From Massilia atriviolacea (GTDB lineage: Bacteria; Pseudomonadota; Gammaproteobacteria; Burkholderiales; Burkholderiaceae_D), in the NCBI RefSeq assembly GCF_003953935.1, contig NZ_RXLQ01000001.1, positions 98,121 through 162,120 of the forward strand: a DNA stretch of 64,000 nucleotides. The letters run 5' to 3'. Within the stretch, counting starts at the first letter, position 1; every line of letters starts with the position of its first letter. Shown here piece after piece: positions 47,601 through 54,699 of this stretch. The notes beneath the pieces are model-generated. The model saw only the letters and a program-made list of their open reading frames with translations, ran no database searches and was not told where the DNA came from. A program made the position numbers and the translations under genes.

Positions 47601-48671
47601 GGTCAAGCCGGGGCCGTCGGTGCCGATCACCAGCAGGCCGTAGTTGGGCAGCGGCGTGCCGATGGTGATCGGGCGGCCCGGTTCCAGCCGTGCCAGGCTG
47701 CACGACACGGTCGCTTCGGTCGGCCCGTAGGTATTGAAGATCTGGCGGCCCGGCGCGGCCCAGCGTTCGACCAGGGATTCCGGGCACATTTCGCCGCCCA
47801 GGTTAATCAGGCGCAAGCCCGGCACTTCGTCGCTGAACAGGGCCAGCAGGGTCGGCACGGCATGCAGCACGGTCACATTGTTGGCGGCGAGCATGCGCGG
47901 CAGCGTTTCGGGATCGCCGGCAATGTCCTTCGGGCCGATCCAGAGCGTGGCGCCGACCAGGTAGGAAATCCAGATTTCCTCGAACGACATGTCGAAGGCC
48001 ACCGAAAAGCCTTGATAAACGCGGTCGTCTTGCCGCACGCCGAGGACCGCGTTTTCGCTGCGCAGGAAATGGCAGATGCTGCGCTGGGAAATCAGGATGC
48101 CTTTCGGCTTGCCGGTCGAGCCGGAGGTATAGATGACGTACGCCGGCTGGTCGGGCGAGACGTCGCCACGGCGCTGAAGGCGTTCGCCGTCCGCGAGCGG
48201 CGCCAGCACGTCGTCGGCGCACCAGGCGGGGATGGCGCCGCCGGCCAGTTGGCCGGCGAGGGCGGCGCTGGCGATGACGCCGATGGCGCCGGCATCCTCC
48301 ACGCAAACCGCGAGGCGCTCGGCCGGCGTATCCTGGTCGACCGGCAGCCAGGCGGCGCCGGCCTTGGCGATGGCCGCTTGCGCGACCAGCAATTCGATGC
48401 CGCGCATCATCCACAGGCCGACAATGTGGCCGGGACGCACGCCCAGCCCGATCAGGCGCGAGGCGCCGATGTCGGCCAGCGTGTCCAGTTCGGCGTAGCT
48501 CAGGCTGCGGTCCCGGAAAATCAGTGCAAGCTGGCCGGGCGCGCGCAGGGCGGTCGCTTCGAGCAGGTCGGCCAGGATGTCGTGCCTGAGCAGGGAAGGC
48601 GCCGCCGGGCCGTAGAGGATGTCAGGATGGGCGGCGGCCGGCGCATTGGCGGGCAAATGTTGATCGAGCAT
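44643..48671 (-). CDS. Pls/PosA-family NRPS-like protein (adenylation, carrier, membrane and beta-helix domains)
   Basis: 1342 residues from ATG 48671. The adenylation domain (about 35-535) has YTSGSTGKPKG, FNTYGPTEATV, YRTGDLARI and the catalytic Lys in LTSGKIDRKAL. The peptidyl-carrier domain carries the phosphopantetheine Ser574 (LGGHSLLAARL). There is no condensation or thioesterase domain. The C-terminal half (about 630-1342) alternates membrane helices with hexapeptide-repeat left-handed beta-helix sections, as in epsilon-poly-lysine synthetase (Pls) relatives. In Pls, such tandem C-terminal domains polymerise an amino acid. The product here is unknown. It is expressed toward VirK. A phosphopantetheinyl transferase is not in the window. 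Confidence 0.88.
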   Translation of the reverse strand: MLDQHLPANAPAAAHPDILYGPAAPSLLRHDILADLLEATALRAPGQLALIFRDRSLSYAELDTLADIGASRLIGLGVRPGHIVGLWMMRGIELLVAQAAIAKAGAAWLPVDQDTPAERLAVCVEDAGAIGVIASAALAGQLAGGAIPAWCADDVLAPLADGERLQRRGDVSPDQPAYVIYTSGSTGKPKGILISQRSICHFLRSENAVLGVRQDDRVYQGFSVAFDMSFEEIWISYLVGATLWIGPKDIAGDPETLPRMLAANNVTVLHAVPTLLALFSDEVPGLRLINLGGEMCPESLVERWAAPGRQIFNTYGPTEATVSCSLARLEPGRPITIGTPLPNYGLLVIGTDGPGLTLQPRGTTGELCITGPGLAAGYLGRPDLTAEKFLANPWSSGPHDARLYRTGDLARIDADGQVQCLGRTDDQVKIRGFRVELGEIEAVLAQQAGVGTVAVLLRKDDGIDQLVAYLVAAAGAGDASVSGATLRRALAEQLPAYMVPSRYEVLPLMPRLTSGKIDRKALKAMPLAALQAAGGSDQPETPAEAALFAALAGLFPGLPIRREADFFADLGGHSLLAARLASALRADPAFAHVTVRDIYQQRQIGKIAIALMDAPGAGALEADWSPPSASRRWICAAGQALAIPPLVTLRMAQWLAPFFTYHFFTGEAGDSVARAVAASIGVFLLATLLEFVIAIAGKWLVAGRLKAGSYPLWGWTYYRWWLADRLVESAPVYLLSGSSLYVWWLRALGARIGKEVLVGSLSLRAPDLLDIADGVSIGNAVNLENARVERGRLLLGTISLGANASVSSYAVLEGNTSIGALGHLDGQAALADGASVPAARLWGGSPARDLGPFVSDLPPRPPVTRGRLAGEAVFFVLGILLVTTVFFMPVFPSFVLIDWLDEMEVMPWLQGNQVSTQLLRYFLLAFPASAVLIVLTALVSAAIRWGGLPRLKPGRSAVHSNIYCAKWLVSHIQESSLNVLHGIYATVFAPFWYRLLGAKVGRDAEISTALGVVPDMLTLGDETFIADAVMLGDEHIDGGWMTMQATVVSHRSFVGNGSYIPDGTVLPERVLVGVHTHAPDNARMASGDTWLGSPPIHLPAREQVGGYPEWLTYRPSALRRIGRTLVETFRIVAPHALVIAVGYTVVLDVMPAAAAGLWGEVIADLALAGLVYGIGNFVFVLILKWLLLGRYRKRSAPMWTPFVWLSEGVTNLYEGIAVPNFMRYLRGTPWLPLAFRLLGCKMGRGVYLDTTDITEFDCVEIGDYSELNAFACPQTHLFEDRVMKIDHVAIGSKVTMGPRSAVLYSARVGDNARLGPLTLVMKGETIPAGTSWAGCPAAPARA

Positions 48672-48775
48672 GAATACCACTTCGTTGAGCGGCGCTGAGG
48701 GACCTCGGCGCCAGCCGTCACGATATAACATTTTATTTCGGTCGTGTTGCCGTACAGCTCTGTATTCAGGGAATC

Positions 48776-50098
48776 TTAAGTCAGCGAGTTCAACGAGGCT
48801 GCGCGCGATACGCTGGCGTTCATCGCGCCGTAGCCGCGCTTGAGCGCCAGCGACAGGTTCAGCAGCAGGAATGCCGCCGACAGGCACATGGCGCCGGCCG
48901 CCGGCCTTGCCAGCTGCGCCGGCCACCAGCAGGCCGCCAGCAGCAAGGCCAGGGCCGCAGCGTGCAGCCAGAACTGGCGCTGCGCCACCGCGTCGGCGAT
49001 CAGGGTCTTGATGGCAGGGGCGCGCTGGCCTTCGGCGGCGCGTTCCTGCAGCTCGCGCCAGACCAGGAAGGGCACGATCTTGTACAGCATGCCGTTAATG
49101 GTCGAGTACAAAAAGCCGACCAGCATCAGCACGCCCATGGCCAGGGTGCGGCCGTCCCCCGCCATGCGATCGGGCAGTGCCCACAGCGCCGCGCAGGCGA
49201 GCATGCTGGCCATCGCCAGGCGCCAGAACAGGGTCATGGCGTCGGCCTGCGGCCGCTTGCGGCGCGCCAGCAGGCGCAGGGTGGCCAGCGCGAACACGGC
49301 GTAAGCGGCCAGCAGCAGCGCGCCGGCCACGGTGTCGATCCACGCCAGGCGCGCGCGCAACGCGGCGGCGCTCACAGTCCACAGCACCAGCAGCAAAAAG
49401 ATCGCCACGCCCAGCACCTGCGGCAGCGGCCTGTCGTACAGCGGCGTGACCTGGAACATCGGCACCACCTGGAACGATACCCCGACCAGCAGCAGTCCGC
49501 CCCATCCGAACACGCCCCACAAGGCATGCAGGTCGGTGGCCAGCATCAGCGGCAGCAGCGCGCCGCGCGCCGGCCAGGCGAAGGTCCACGCCATCAGCGC
49601 GCCGAGGCAGACCGTGACCACGAGGCAGCCCAGGGCCAGCCGCACGGTGGCCGTCATCGGGATCGCGCCGGGCGGCGGCATCTGCCACAGGGCGAGCGTC
49701 AGCGCCCCGATCAGCCAGGCGAAGCCCGGCAGCAGCAGGACCAGCGCGAGCTGGAACAGCCATGGCTGCGAGAACAGGAAGGCGCACGACAGGGCTGCCG
49801 TGCCGCCTGCCAGCAGGGTGTGCACGCCGGGCGCCAGGATGCGCGCGCGCGGCAGCGAGACGCCCGCCACCACGGGCAGGATCTGGATCAGCGCGCCGGC
49901 CATGGCCATGCCCAGCGTGCCGAGGGTGAGCAGGTGGGTCAGCGCCAGCGTGGACGGCGACCAGCGCGAGGCCAGCGCCGGCGCCCCTTGCCACAGCAGC
50001 AGCGCGCCGGCCAGCAGCGCGAAGACGGGGGTGGCAAAGAAATAGCGCAGGACCGCTCCGAGCGGCGGCGATTGTTCGAGCGAGAGTGTGCGCTGCAT
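48776..50098 (-). CDS. Polytopic membrane protein resembling heme-copper oxidase subunit I
   Basis: 440 residues with about 12 hydrophobic helices. Conserved-looking His occur in ALTHLLTLGTLGMAMAGALIQ and DLHALWGVFGWGG, which recall the heme-binding helices of cytochrome oxidase and NO reductase, but the full set of six metal His is not evident. Proteins like this often sit beside denitrification and hemerythrin genes and have no defined activity. It follows DUF2249 and hemerythrin genes (3 bp after the former), forming a three-gene operon. Role in NO or oxygen handling is inference. Confidence 0.65.
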   Translation of the reverse strand: MQRTLSLEQSPPLGAVLRYFFATPVFALLAGALLLWQGAPALASRWSPSTLALTHLLTLGTLGMAMAGALIQILPVVAGVSLPRARILAPGVHTLLAGGTAALSCAFLFSQPWLFQLALVLLLPGFAWLIGALTLALWQMPPPGAIPMTATVRLALGCLVVTVCLGALMAWTFAWPARGALLPLMLATDLHALWGVFGWGGLLLVGVSFQVVPMFQVTPLYDRPLPQVLGVAIFLLLVLWTVSAAALRARLAWIDTVAGALLLAAYAVFALATLRLLARRKRPQADAMTLFWRLAMASMLACAALWALPDRMAGDGRTLAMGVLMLVGFLYSTINGMLYKIVPFLVWRELQERAAEGQRAPAIKTLIADAVAQRQFWLHAAALALLLAACWWPAQLARPAAGAMCLSAAFLLLNLSLALKRGYGAMNASVSRAASLNSLT

Positions 50099-50101
50099 GC
50101 G

Positions 50102-50356
50102 TCAGGCGGCCGGCACGCGGCGCCAGATGCGCACCTCGTACAGGTAGTCGGGCAAGGCGGAGGTGGCGTGGCCGTAGCCGTTTTGCGCGAGGATGCGGTA
50201 CAGCGGACGCGGCTCGCGTTCGATCAGCATGCACAGGTGGTCGCCTTCCGGCAGGCGGTCGAGCGCTTCCAGCACCCGTTCCAGCGGCTCGGGCGGCTCC
50301 AGTCCGCGCACGTCGATGTGGTGGGTCTGCGGCTGCGGCCGGACGGCGGCGCTCAT
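50102..50356 (-). CDS. DUF2249 small protein (TusA-like fold)
   Basis: 84 residues from ATG 50356, with HIDVRGLEPPEPLERVLEALDRLPEGDHLCMLIEREPRPLY, which is the DUF2249 pattern. The fold is related to TusA but has no CPxP cysteine. DUF2249 proteins commonly accompany hemerythrin domains and denitrification genes. The start overlaps the hemerythrin stop (ATGA-type), so it is coupled. A second DUF2249 gene lies at 60890-61147 in the norB cluster. Confidence 0.85.
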   Translation of the reverse strand: MSAAVRPQPQTHHIDVRGLEPPEPLERVLEALDRLPEGDHLCMLIEREPRPLYRILAQNGYGHATSALPDYLYEVRIWRRVPAA

Positions 50357-50817
50357 GCCGCGCTGGCCATGTCGTCCATCGCGCCGAAGGCTTGCATGGC
50401 GGCGACCAGCTTGTGGCGGCTCGGCGCCAGCACCCGTTCGATCATCGGATAGAGGACGCCTTCTTCCTTTTCGCTGTGCTGGTACAGCACGACGCCGAGC
50501 GTGTCGGCATGGTTGAGAAAGGCCTCGGTGTCGCGCTCGCGCAGCGCGTTCGACAGGCGCTGCACCACGCCGCGGATGCGCAGGTGTTCGCTGCGCATCG
50601 AGGCGGTGGGCGCGCTGGCGGCGCCGATGGCGTTTTCGAAGGCCGGAAAGACAATCCGCTCTTCGATCAGAAGATGTCTTTCGAGCGCGTGGCAAAACGT
50701 GGCGAAGGCGTGTCCCGCCTCGCGCCACAGGCCTTTGCGCACGGCGTGGCGCGCTTCTCCGAACAGCGCGTCGCAACGCACATGGTCGGCTTCGAGATAG
50801 CTGCCGATAGTGTCCAT
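50353..50817 (-). CDS. Hemerythrin-like HHE domain protein
   Basis: 154 residues from ATG 50817. The upstream in-frame ATG at 50841 is rejected because the bases between them (CAGGAGGAG) form the RBS. The diiron-binding pattern is visible: LEADHVRCDALF, FCHALERHLLIEERIVFPAFE, SEHLRIRGVVQRL and YQHSEKEEGVLYPMIE. Such proteins bind O2 or NO or repair iron centres damaged by NO (YtfE/RIC class), though this one lacks the ScdA-type N-terminal domain. An Fnr-like site lies 60 bp upstream and is shared with the divergent ubiUVT operon. Confidence 0.9.
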   Translation of the reverse strand: MDTIGSYLEADHVRCDALFGEARHAVRKGLWREAGHAFATFCHALERHLLIEERIVFPAFENAIGAASAPTASMRSEHLRIRGVVQRLSNALRERDTEAFLNHADTLGVVLYQHSEKEEGVLYPMIERVLAPSRHKLVAAMQAFGAMDDMASAA

Positions 50818-50876
50818 CGTCTCCTCCTGCTGTTTGTGCATGGCGCCATTGTCGCCGCTTCGCAGTCCGGAAATCC

Positions 50877-50890
50877 TTGATGCAGGTCAA
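50877..50890. promoter_or_regulatory. Fnr/Dnr-type operator in a divergent promoter
   Basis: TTGATGCAGGTCAA, nine of ten positions of the Fnr consensus TTGAT-n4-ATCAA. It is centred about 66 bp upstream of the hemerythrin start and 58 bp upstream of ubiU. The same ATCCTTGATGCAG context recurs before nrdD and, with one change, before nirK. Confidence 0.75.
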
Positions 50891-50941
50891 AGATTTTCGG
50901 ACTGCCATCGGGCTACAGTGCAGTCCCCCACCTTACGACGA

Positions 50942-51976
50942 ATGAACATGATGTCAAATTCTTCCGACGGCGCCACGCCGTTCGAACTGGTGTGCCCGGC
51001 CGGCAGCCTGCCGGCACTCAAGGCGGCCGTGGACAACGGCGCCGACTGCGTGTACCTCGGTTTTCGCGATGCGACCAACGCGCGCAATTTCGCCGGCCTG
51101 AACTTCGACGAAGCCGCGATCGAGCAGGGCATCGCCTACGCCCATGCGCGCGGGCGCAAGGTCCTGCTGGCGCTGAACACCTATCCGCAGCCCTCGGCCG
51201 GCGCCCTGTGGCGGCGCGCCATCGACCGCGCCGCAGGCGCCGGCATCGACGCCATCATCCTGGCCGACCCGGGCCTGATGCGCTATGCCGCCGAGCGCTA
51301 TCCGGCGCTGCGCCTGCACCTGTCGGTGCAGGGCTCGGCCACCAACTACGAGGCCATCAACTTCTTCCATCGCCATTTCGGCATAGCGCGCGCGGTGCTG
51401 CCGCGCGTGCTGTCGGTGGCGCAGGTCGAGCAGGTGGTGCGCAATACGCCTGTCGAAATCGAGGTGTTCGGCTTCGGCAGCCTGTGCGTGATGGTCGAAG
51501 GGCGCTGCGCGCTGTCGTCCTACGCCACCGGCGAATCGCCCAACACGCACGGCGTCTGCTCGCCCGCCAAGGCGGTACGCTGGCAGCAGACCCCGGCCGG
51601 GCTGGAGTCGCGCCTGAACGAGGTGCTGATCGACCGCTACGCCGACGGCGAACAGGCCAACTACCCGACCCTGTGCAAGGGCCGTTTCGACGTCGCCGGC
51701 GAACAGTTTTACGCGATCGAGGAGCCGGCCAGCCTGAATACCCTGGAACTGCTGCCGCAGCTGATCGAACTGGGCGTGAGCGCCATCAAGATCGAAGGGC
51801 GCCAGCGCAGTCCCGCGTACGTGGCGCAGGTTACGCGCGTGTGGCGCGAGGCGATCGACCAGTACCGCGCCAGTCCGAAACGGTTCTCGGCCAGGCAGGC
51901 CTGGATGGCCGATCTGAACAAGGTGGCAGAGGGGCAGCAGCACACGCTGGGCGCCTACCACCGCTCATGGAAATAG
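50942..51976 (+). CDS. ubiU: Oxygen-independent ubiquinone hydroxylation protein UbiU
   Basis: 344 residues from ATG 50942. U32-peptidase family with FELVCPAGSLPALKAAVDNGADCVYLGF and four Fe-S cysteine candidates (EGRCALSSY, HGVCSPAKAV, TLCKGRF and one upstream). UbiU and UbiV form a heterodimer with two 4Fe-4S clusters that hydroxylates the quinone ring without O2, using prephenate as the oxygen donor in E. coli. It is first in ubiUVT, under the Fnr-type site. The region LEGRQRSPAYV near the C-terminus is typical. Confidence 0.93.
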   Translation: MNMMSNSSDGATPFELVCPAGSLPALKAAVDNGADCVYLGFRDATNARNFAGLNFDEAAIEQGIAYAHARGRKVLLALNTYPQPSAGALWRRAIDRAAGAGIDAIILADPGLMRYAAERYPALRLHLSVQGSATNYEAINFFHRHFGIARAVLPRVLSVAQVEQVVRNTPVEIEVFGFGSLCVMVEGRCALSSYATGESPNTHGVCSPAKAVRWQQTPAGLESRLNEVLIDRYADGEQANYPTLCKGRFDVAGEQFYAIEEPASLNTLELLPQLIELGVSAIKIEGRQRSPAYVAQVTRVWREAIDQYRASPKRFSARQAWMADLNKVAEGQQHTLGAYHRSWK

Positions 51977-51986
51977 GAGAGGCACG

Positions 51987-52889
51987 ATGATGAAACTGGC
52001 CCTCGGACCGGTGTTGTACTACTGGCCGCGCGAGACGATGATGGCGTTTTACGAATCGATGGCGAACAGCGCGGTCGATATCGTCTACCTCGGCGAGACG
52101 GTGTGCTCGCGCCGCCACGAGCTGCGCCTGCCGGACTGGCTGTCGCTGGCGGCCATGCTGGCCGACGCCGGCAAGGAGGTGGTGCTGTCGACCCAGGCGC
52201 TGCTCGAATCGGGCAGCGACCTGACCAACCTGCGCAAGCTCACCTCGAACGGACGCTTTGCGATCGAAGCGAACGACATCGGCGCCGTGCACTGCCTCGA
52301 CGGCAAGCTGCCCTTCGTGGCCGGCCCGCACCTGAACCTGTACAACGAAGACAGCGTGGCGCTGATGGCGCAACTGGGCGCGCGGCGCTGGGTCATGCCG
52401 CTCGAAATGGGCCGCGCCGCGCTGGCGACCATGCAGCAAAGCCGCCCAGGCGGGCTGGAAACCGAGGTGTTTGCGTACGGCCGCATGCCGCTCGCTTTCT
52501 CCGCGCGCTGCTTTACGGCGCGCCACCGCAACCTGGGCAAGGACGATTGCCAGTTCAGTTGCATGGCGCACCCGGACGGGCTGGAGCTGCGCACGCGCGA
52601 CGCCGATACCTTCCTGATCCTGAACGGCACCCAGATCCAGTCGCACCTGGTCTACAACCTGCTGGGCGAAATGGCGGCCATGGAAGCGATGGGCGTGGAC
52701 GTGCTGCGCATCAGCCCACAGGCCCGGCACACCGGCGACGTGATTGCGCTGTTCGACCGCGCGCGTTCGGGCGCGCTGGACACGGCGCAGGCGCAGGCCG
52801 GACTGGCGCCGCTGATGCCGGCCGGAGCCTGCGACGGTTACTGGCACGGCAAGCCGGGCATGGCGTTCGACAAGCGGGTGGCGGCATGA
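51987..52889 (+). CDS. ubiV: Oxygen-independent ubiquinone hydroxylation protein UbiV
   Basis: 300 residues, partner of UbiU. LALGPVLYYWPRETMMAFYE starts the U32 barrel. Cluster cysteines are in GETVCSRRHELR, SARCFTARHR, and KDDCQFSCMAHPDG. The start follows ubiU by 10 bp after an AGGAGAGG RBS, and the stop overlaps ubiT (ATGA). Confidence 0.93.
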   Translation: MMKLALGPVLYYWPRETMMAFYESMANSAVDIVYLGETVCSRRHELRLPDWLSLAAMLADAGKEVVLSTQALLESGSDLTNLRKLTSNGRFAIEANDIGAVHCLDGKLPFVAGPHLNLYNEDSVALMAQLGARRWVMPLEMGRAALATMQQSRPGGLETEVFAYGRMPLAFSARCFTARHRNLGKDDCQFSCMAHPDGLELRTRDADTFLILNGTQIQSHLVYNLLGEMAAMEAMGVDVLRISPQARHTGDVIALFDRARSGALDTAQAQAGLAPLMPAGACDGYWHGKPGMAFDKRVAA

Positions 52890-53347
52890 AGCCGCACGCT
52901 TATCCTGCCATTCCCGCGCCGCTGGCCAAGGTGCTGGGGCGCCTGCCGCGTTATCCCGGCTCGCTGTTGTTCGCGGCCGGGTTGAGCCGCGTGCTCGGTC
53001 CGCAGTTGCAGGGCGACGTACGCGCCGCGCTGGAGGGGCGCTCGATCAGCATCGGCGTGCTTGACGCCGGGCTGCGTTTCGACGTCGTCTGGCGCGGATC
53101 GCGCTTCGTGGCGGTCCCCCCGGCCGCCCAGCCTGACCTGTCGATCCGTGCCAGTGCGCGCGACTTCCTGCTGCTGGCGCAGCGGCGCGAAGACCCTGAC
53201 ACGCTGTTCTTTTCGCGTCGCCTGATCATGGAGGGCGACACCGAACTGGGGCTGCTGGTAAAGAACACGATCGACGCGATCGACGTGGCCCTGTTCGATC
53301 CGGAGCGTTTGCTGCCGGCGCGCTGGCGCCGGGGTTCCGCCATGTAA
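52886..53347 (+). CDS. ubiT: Ubiquinone-binding accessory protein UbiT (SCP2 domain)
   Basis: 153 residues from ATG 52886, overlapping ubiV. An SCP2 sterol-carrier fold with LRFDVVWRGSRFVAV, DLSIRASARDFLLLAQRREDPDTLFFSRRLIMEGDTELGLLVKN. UbiT binds ubiquinone intermediates and is the anaerobic counterpart of UbiJ. It completes the ubiUVT unit needed for making ubiquinone without O2. Confidence 0.92.
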   Translation: MKPHAYPAIPAPLAKVLGRLPRYPGSLLFAAGLSRVLGPQLQGDVRAALEGRSISIGVLDAGLRFDVVWRGSRFVAVPPAAQPDLSIRASARDFLLLAQRREDPDTLFFSRRLIMEGDTELGLLVKNTIDAIDVALFDPERLLPARWRRGSAM

Positions 53348-53359
53348 AGGAGGTCGGTG

Positions 53360-53731
53360 ATGGGAACGGACAGGGCGGCGCTGCCGCTGGTGTATTCGTG
53401 TTCCGGGTGTTCGAGCGCGGCGCAGATGGCGAATCATCTGGCGCTGGCGCTCGACCGCAGCGGGGCTGCCGAAATGTCGTGCATCGCCGGCGTTGGCGGC
53501 GGCGTGGCGCCGCTGGTCAAGCTGGCGCGCTCGGGCCGGCCGGTGCTGGCCATCGACGGTTGTCCGCTCGCGTGTGCGCGCCAGTGCCTGGCGCAGCATG
53601 GCGTGGTGCCGGACAAGCATGTGCTGCTCAACGAACTCGGGGTGCGCAAGAAGCTGCACGCGGACTTCGACAGGGCGCATGCGGATGAGTTGAGTACGCA
53701 GTTACTCGACGATCTTGGGACATTGCGATAG
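53360..53731 (+). CDS. DGC-domain putative zinc-binding protein
   Basis: 123 residues from ATG 53360, with AAAGGAGG in front. Cysteines are in YSCSGCSSAAQ, EMSCIAG, and DGCPLACARQCLAQ, the DGC pattern (PF08859). It may bind a metal or Fe-S cluster. It follows ubiT by 12 bp, so it is probably cotranscribed with ubiUVT. Members occur near denitrification and anaerobic genes; the activity is unknown. Confidence 0.85.
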   Translation: MGTDRAALPLVYSCSGCSSAAQMANHLALALDRSGAAEMSCIAGVGGGVAPLVKLARSGRPVLAIDGCPLACARQCLAQHGVVPDKHVLLNELGVRKKLHADFDRAHADELSTQLLDDLGTLR

Positions 53732-53737
53732 TCCCAT

Positions 53738-53771
53738 CCCCGTCGTTCCCGCCTGCGCGGGCACGACGGGG
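53738..53771. repeat. Intergenic hairpin repeat, probable bidirectional terminator
   Basis: CCCCGTCGTTCCCGC-CTGC-GCGGGCACGACGGGG: 15-bp arms with one mismatch. It resembles the common proteobacterial GTCATTCCCGC...GCGGGAATGAC intergenic repeat. It lies between two converging genes and may stop transcription from either side. Confidence 0.75.
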
Positions 53772-53786
53772 TGAGCGGCTTGAGTG

Positions 53787-54485
53787 CTATGCGGGCCGCA
53801 GCACAAAGGTCTCGAAGCGCGCGGCGATGCGTTCCAGCGCCGCAGCGCCCATGACCGGACCGGAGGCCGCATTCAGGCCCGCGTCCGCGCAGCCCTGCGC
53901 GCGGAAGGTCTGGAGCGCGTAATTGCGCACGCCCGCACTGGCCAGCGTTTCGGCCAACCCTTCCACATCGGACTCCGACAGCAGGGTCGGATGCAGCGTG
54001 GTCCGGCACTCGTGCGCCACGCCGCTGTCGACGATCAGGTCGAGGCAGGCGCGGGCCGGCTCGCCGCTCCCGTACACACCGGTTACGCGCTGGTAGGCGT
54101 CGAACGGGGCCTTGATGTCGAAGCCCACCCAATCGACCAGCGGCAGAACTTCCTTCAACTGGCGCGGATAAATGCAGGCCGTGTGCAGTCCGACCGCAAG
54201 CCCCATCTGGCGCACCGCCGCCATCGCATCCGGCAGCGCCGGGTCGATGGTCGGCTCGCCGCCGCTGAACACCACGCCGTCGAGCAGGCCGGCGCGCCGC
54301 ACCAGCAGCGCCGTCACGTCCGCCCACGAGAGCGGCCCGCGGCCGCGCGGCTGCAGGTGCGGATTGTGGCAGTAGCCGCAGCGCCACGGGCAGCCCTGGA
54401 CGAACACCGCGGCCGCCAGCTTGCCGGGGAAATCGGTGGCGGTAAAGGCGGTCACCCCGCCCACCCGCAATGCTGCGGCGCCCAC
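53787..54485 (-). CDS. nrdG: Anaerobic ribonucleotide reductase activating protein (radical SAM)
   Basis: 232 residues starting at GTG 54485. Cluster motif CPWRCGYC (CxxxCxxC), then FSGGEPTIDP, and GFDIKAP. It makes the glycyl radical on NrdD with S-adenosylmethionine. At 232 residues it is of the longer radical-SAM type (NrdG2-like, pflA-like) rather than the 150-residue E. coli NrdG. It begins 1 bp after the glycyl-radical mini-gene stop, so it is in one operon with nrdD. Confidence 0.92.
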   Translation of the reverse strand: MGAAALRVGGVTAFTATDFPGKLAAAVFVQGCPWRCGYCHNPHLQPRGRGPLSWADVTALLVRRAGLLDGVVFSGGEPTIDPALPDAMAAVRQMGLAVGLHTACIYPRQLKEVLPLVDWVGFDIKAPFDAYQRVTGVYGSGEPARACLDLIVDSGVAHECRTTLHPTLLSESDVEGLAETLASAGVRNYALQTFRAQGCADAGLNAASGPVMGAAALERIAARFETFVLRPA

Positions 54486-54486
54486 G

Positions 54487-54681
54487 CTAGCCGCGCGCCG
54501 CGATGGCGCGCTCGGTAAACCAGGTGCGCTCGTGGAACTCGCCCTTCTTGCCGGTATTGAAGGACGATACAGGGCGGTGATAGCCCATCACGCGGGTCCA
54601 GATTTCGCACGGCTGGCGTTCGGCATCGGTGAGGGTGATGGTTTGGGGTGCAAAAAAGACGGCTTGGCTCAGGTCTGACAT
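54487..54681 (-). CDS. nrdD: Separately encoded glycyl-radical domain of class III ribonucleotide reductase
   Basis: 64 residues that correspond to the C-terminal glycyl-radical loop of NrdD: CEIWTRVMGYHRPVSSFN with the probable radical Gly, then TGKKGEFHERTWF. It is not a frameshift remnant: it has its own AAGGAG RBS and ATG, and is separated from the stop of the main NrdD gene by 18 bp. It should bind the 671-residue subunit as a separate chain, as YfiD/GrcA does for pyruvate formate-lyase. NrdG follows 1 bp later. Confidence 0.85.
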   Translation of the reverse strand: MSDLSQAVFFAPQTITLTDAERQPCEIWTRVMGYHRPVSSFNTGKKGEFHERTWFTERAIAARG

Positions 54682-54699
54682 GGACTACTCCTTGCTTGG

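Noticed and set aside
48726-48775. Terminator between the Pls-type gene and the membrane-protein operon
   Set aside because: The gap is AT-rich but shows no stable hairpin; more likely the promoter of the Pls-type gene.
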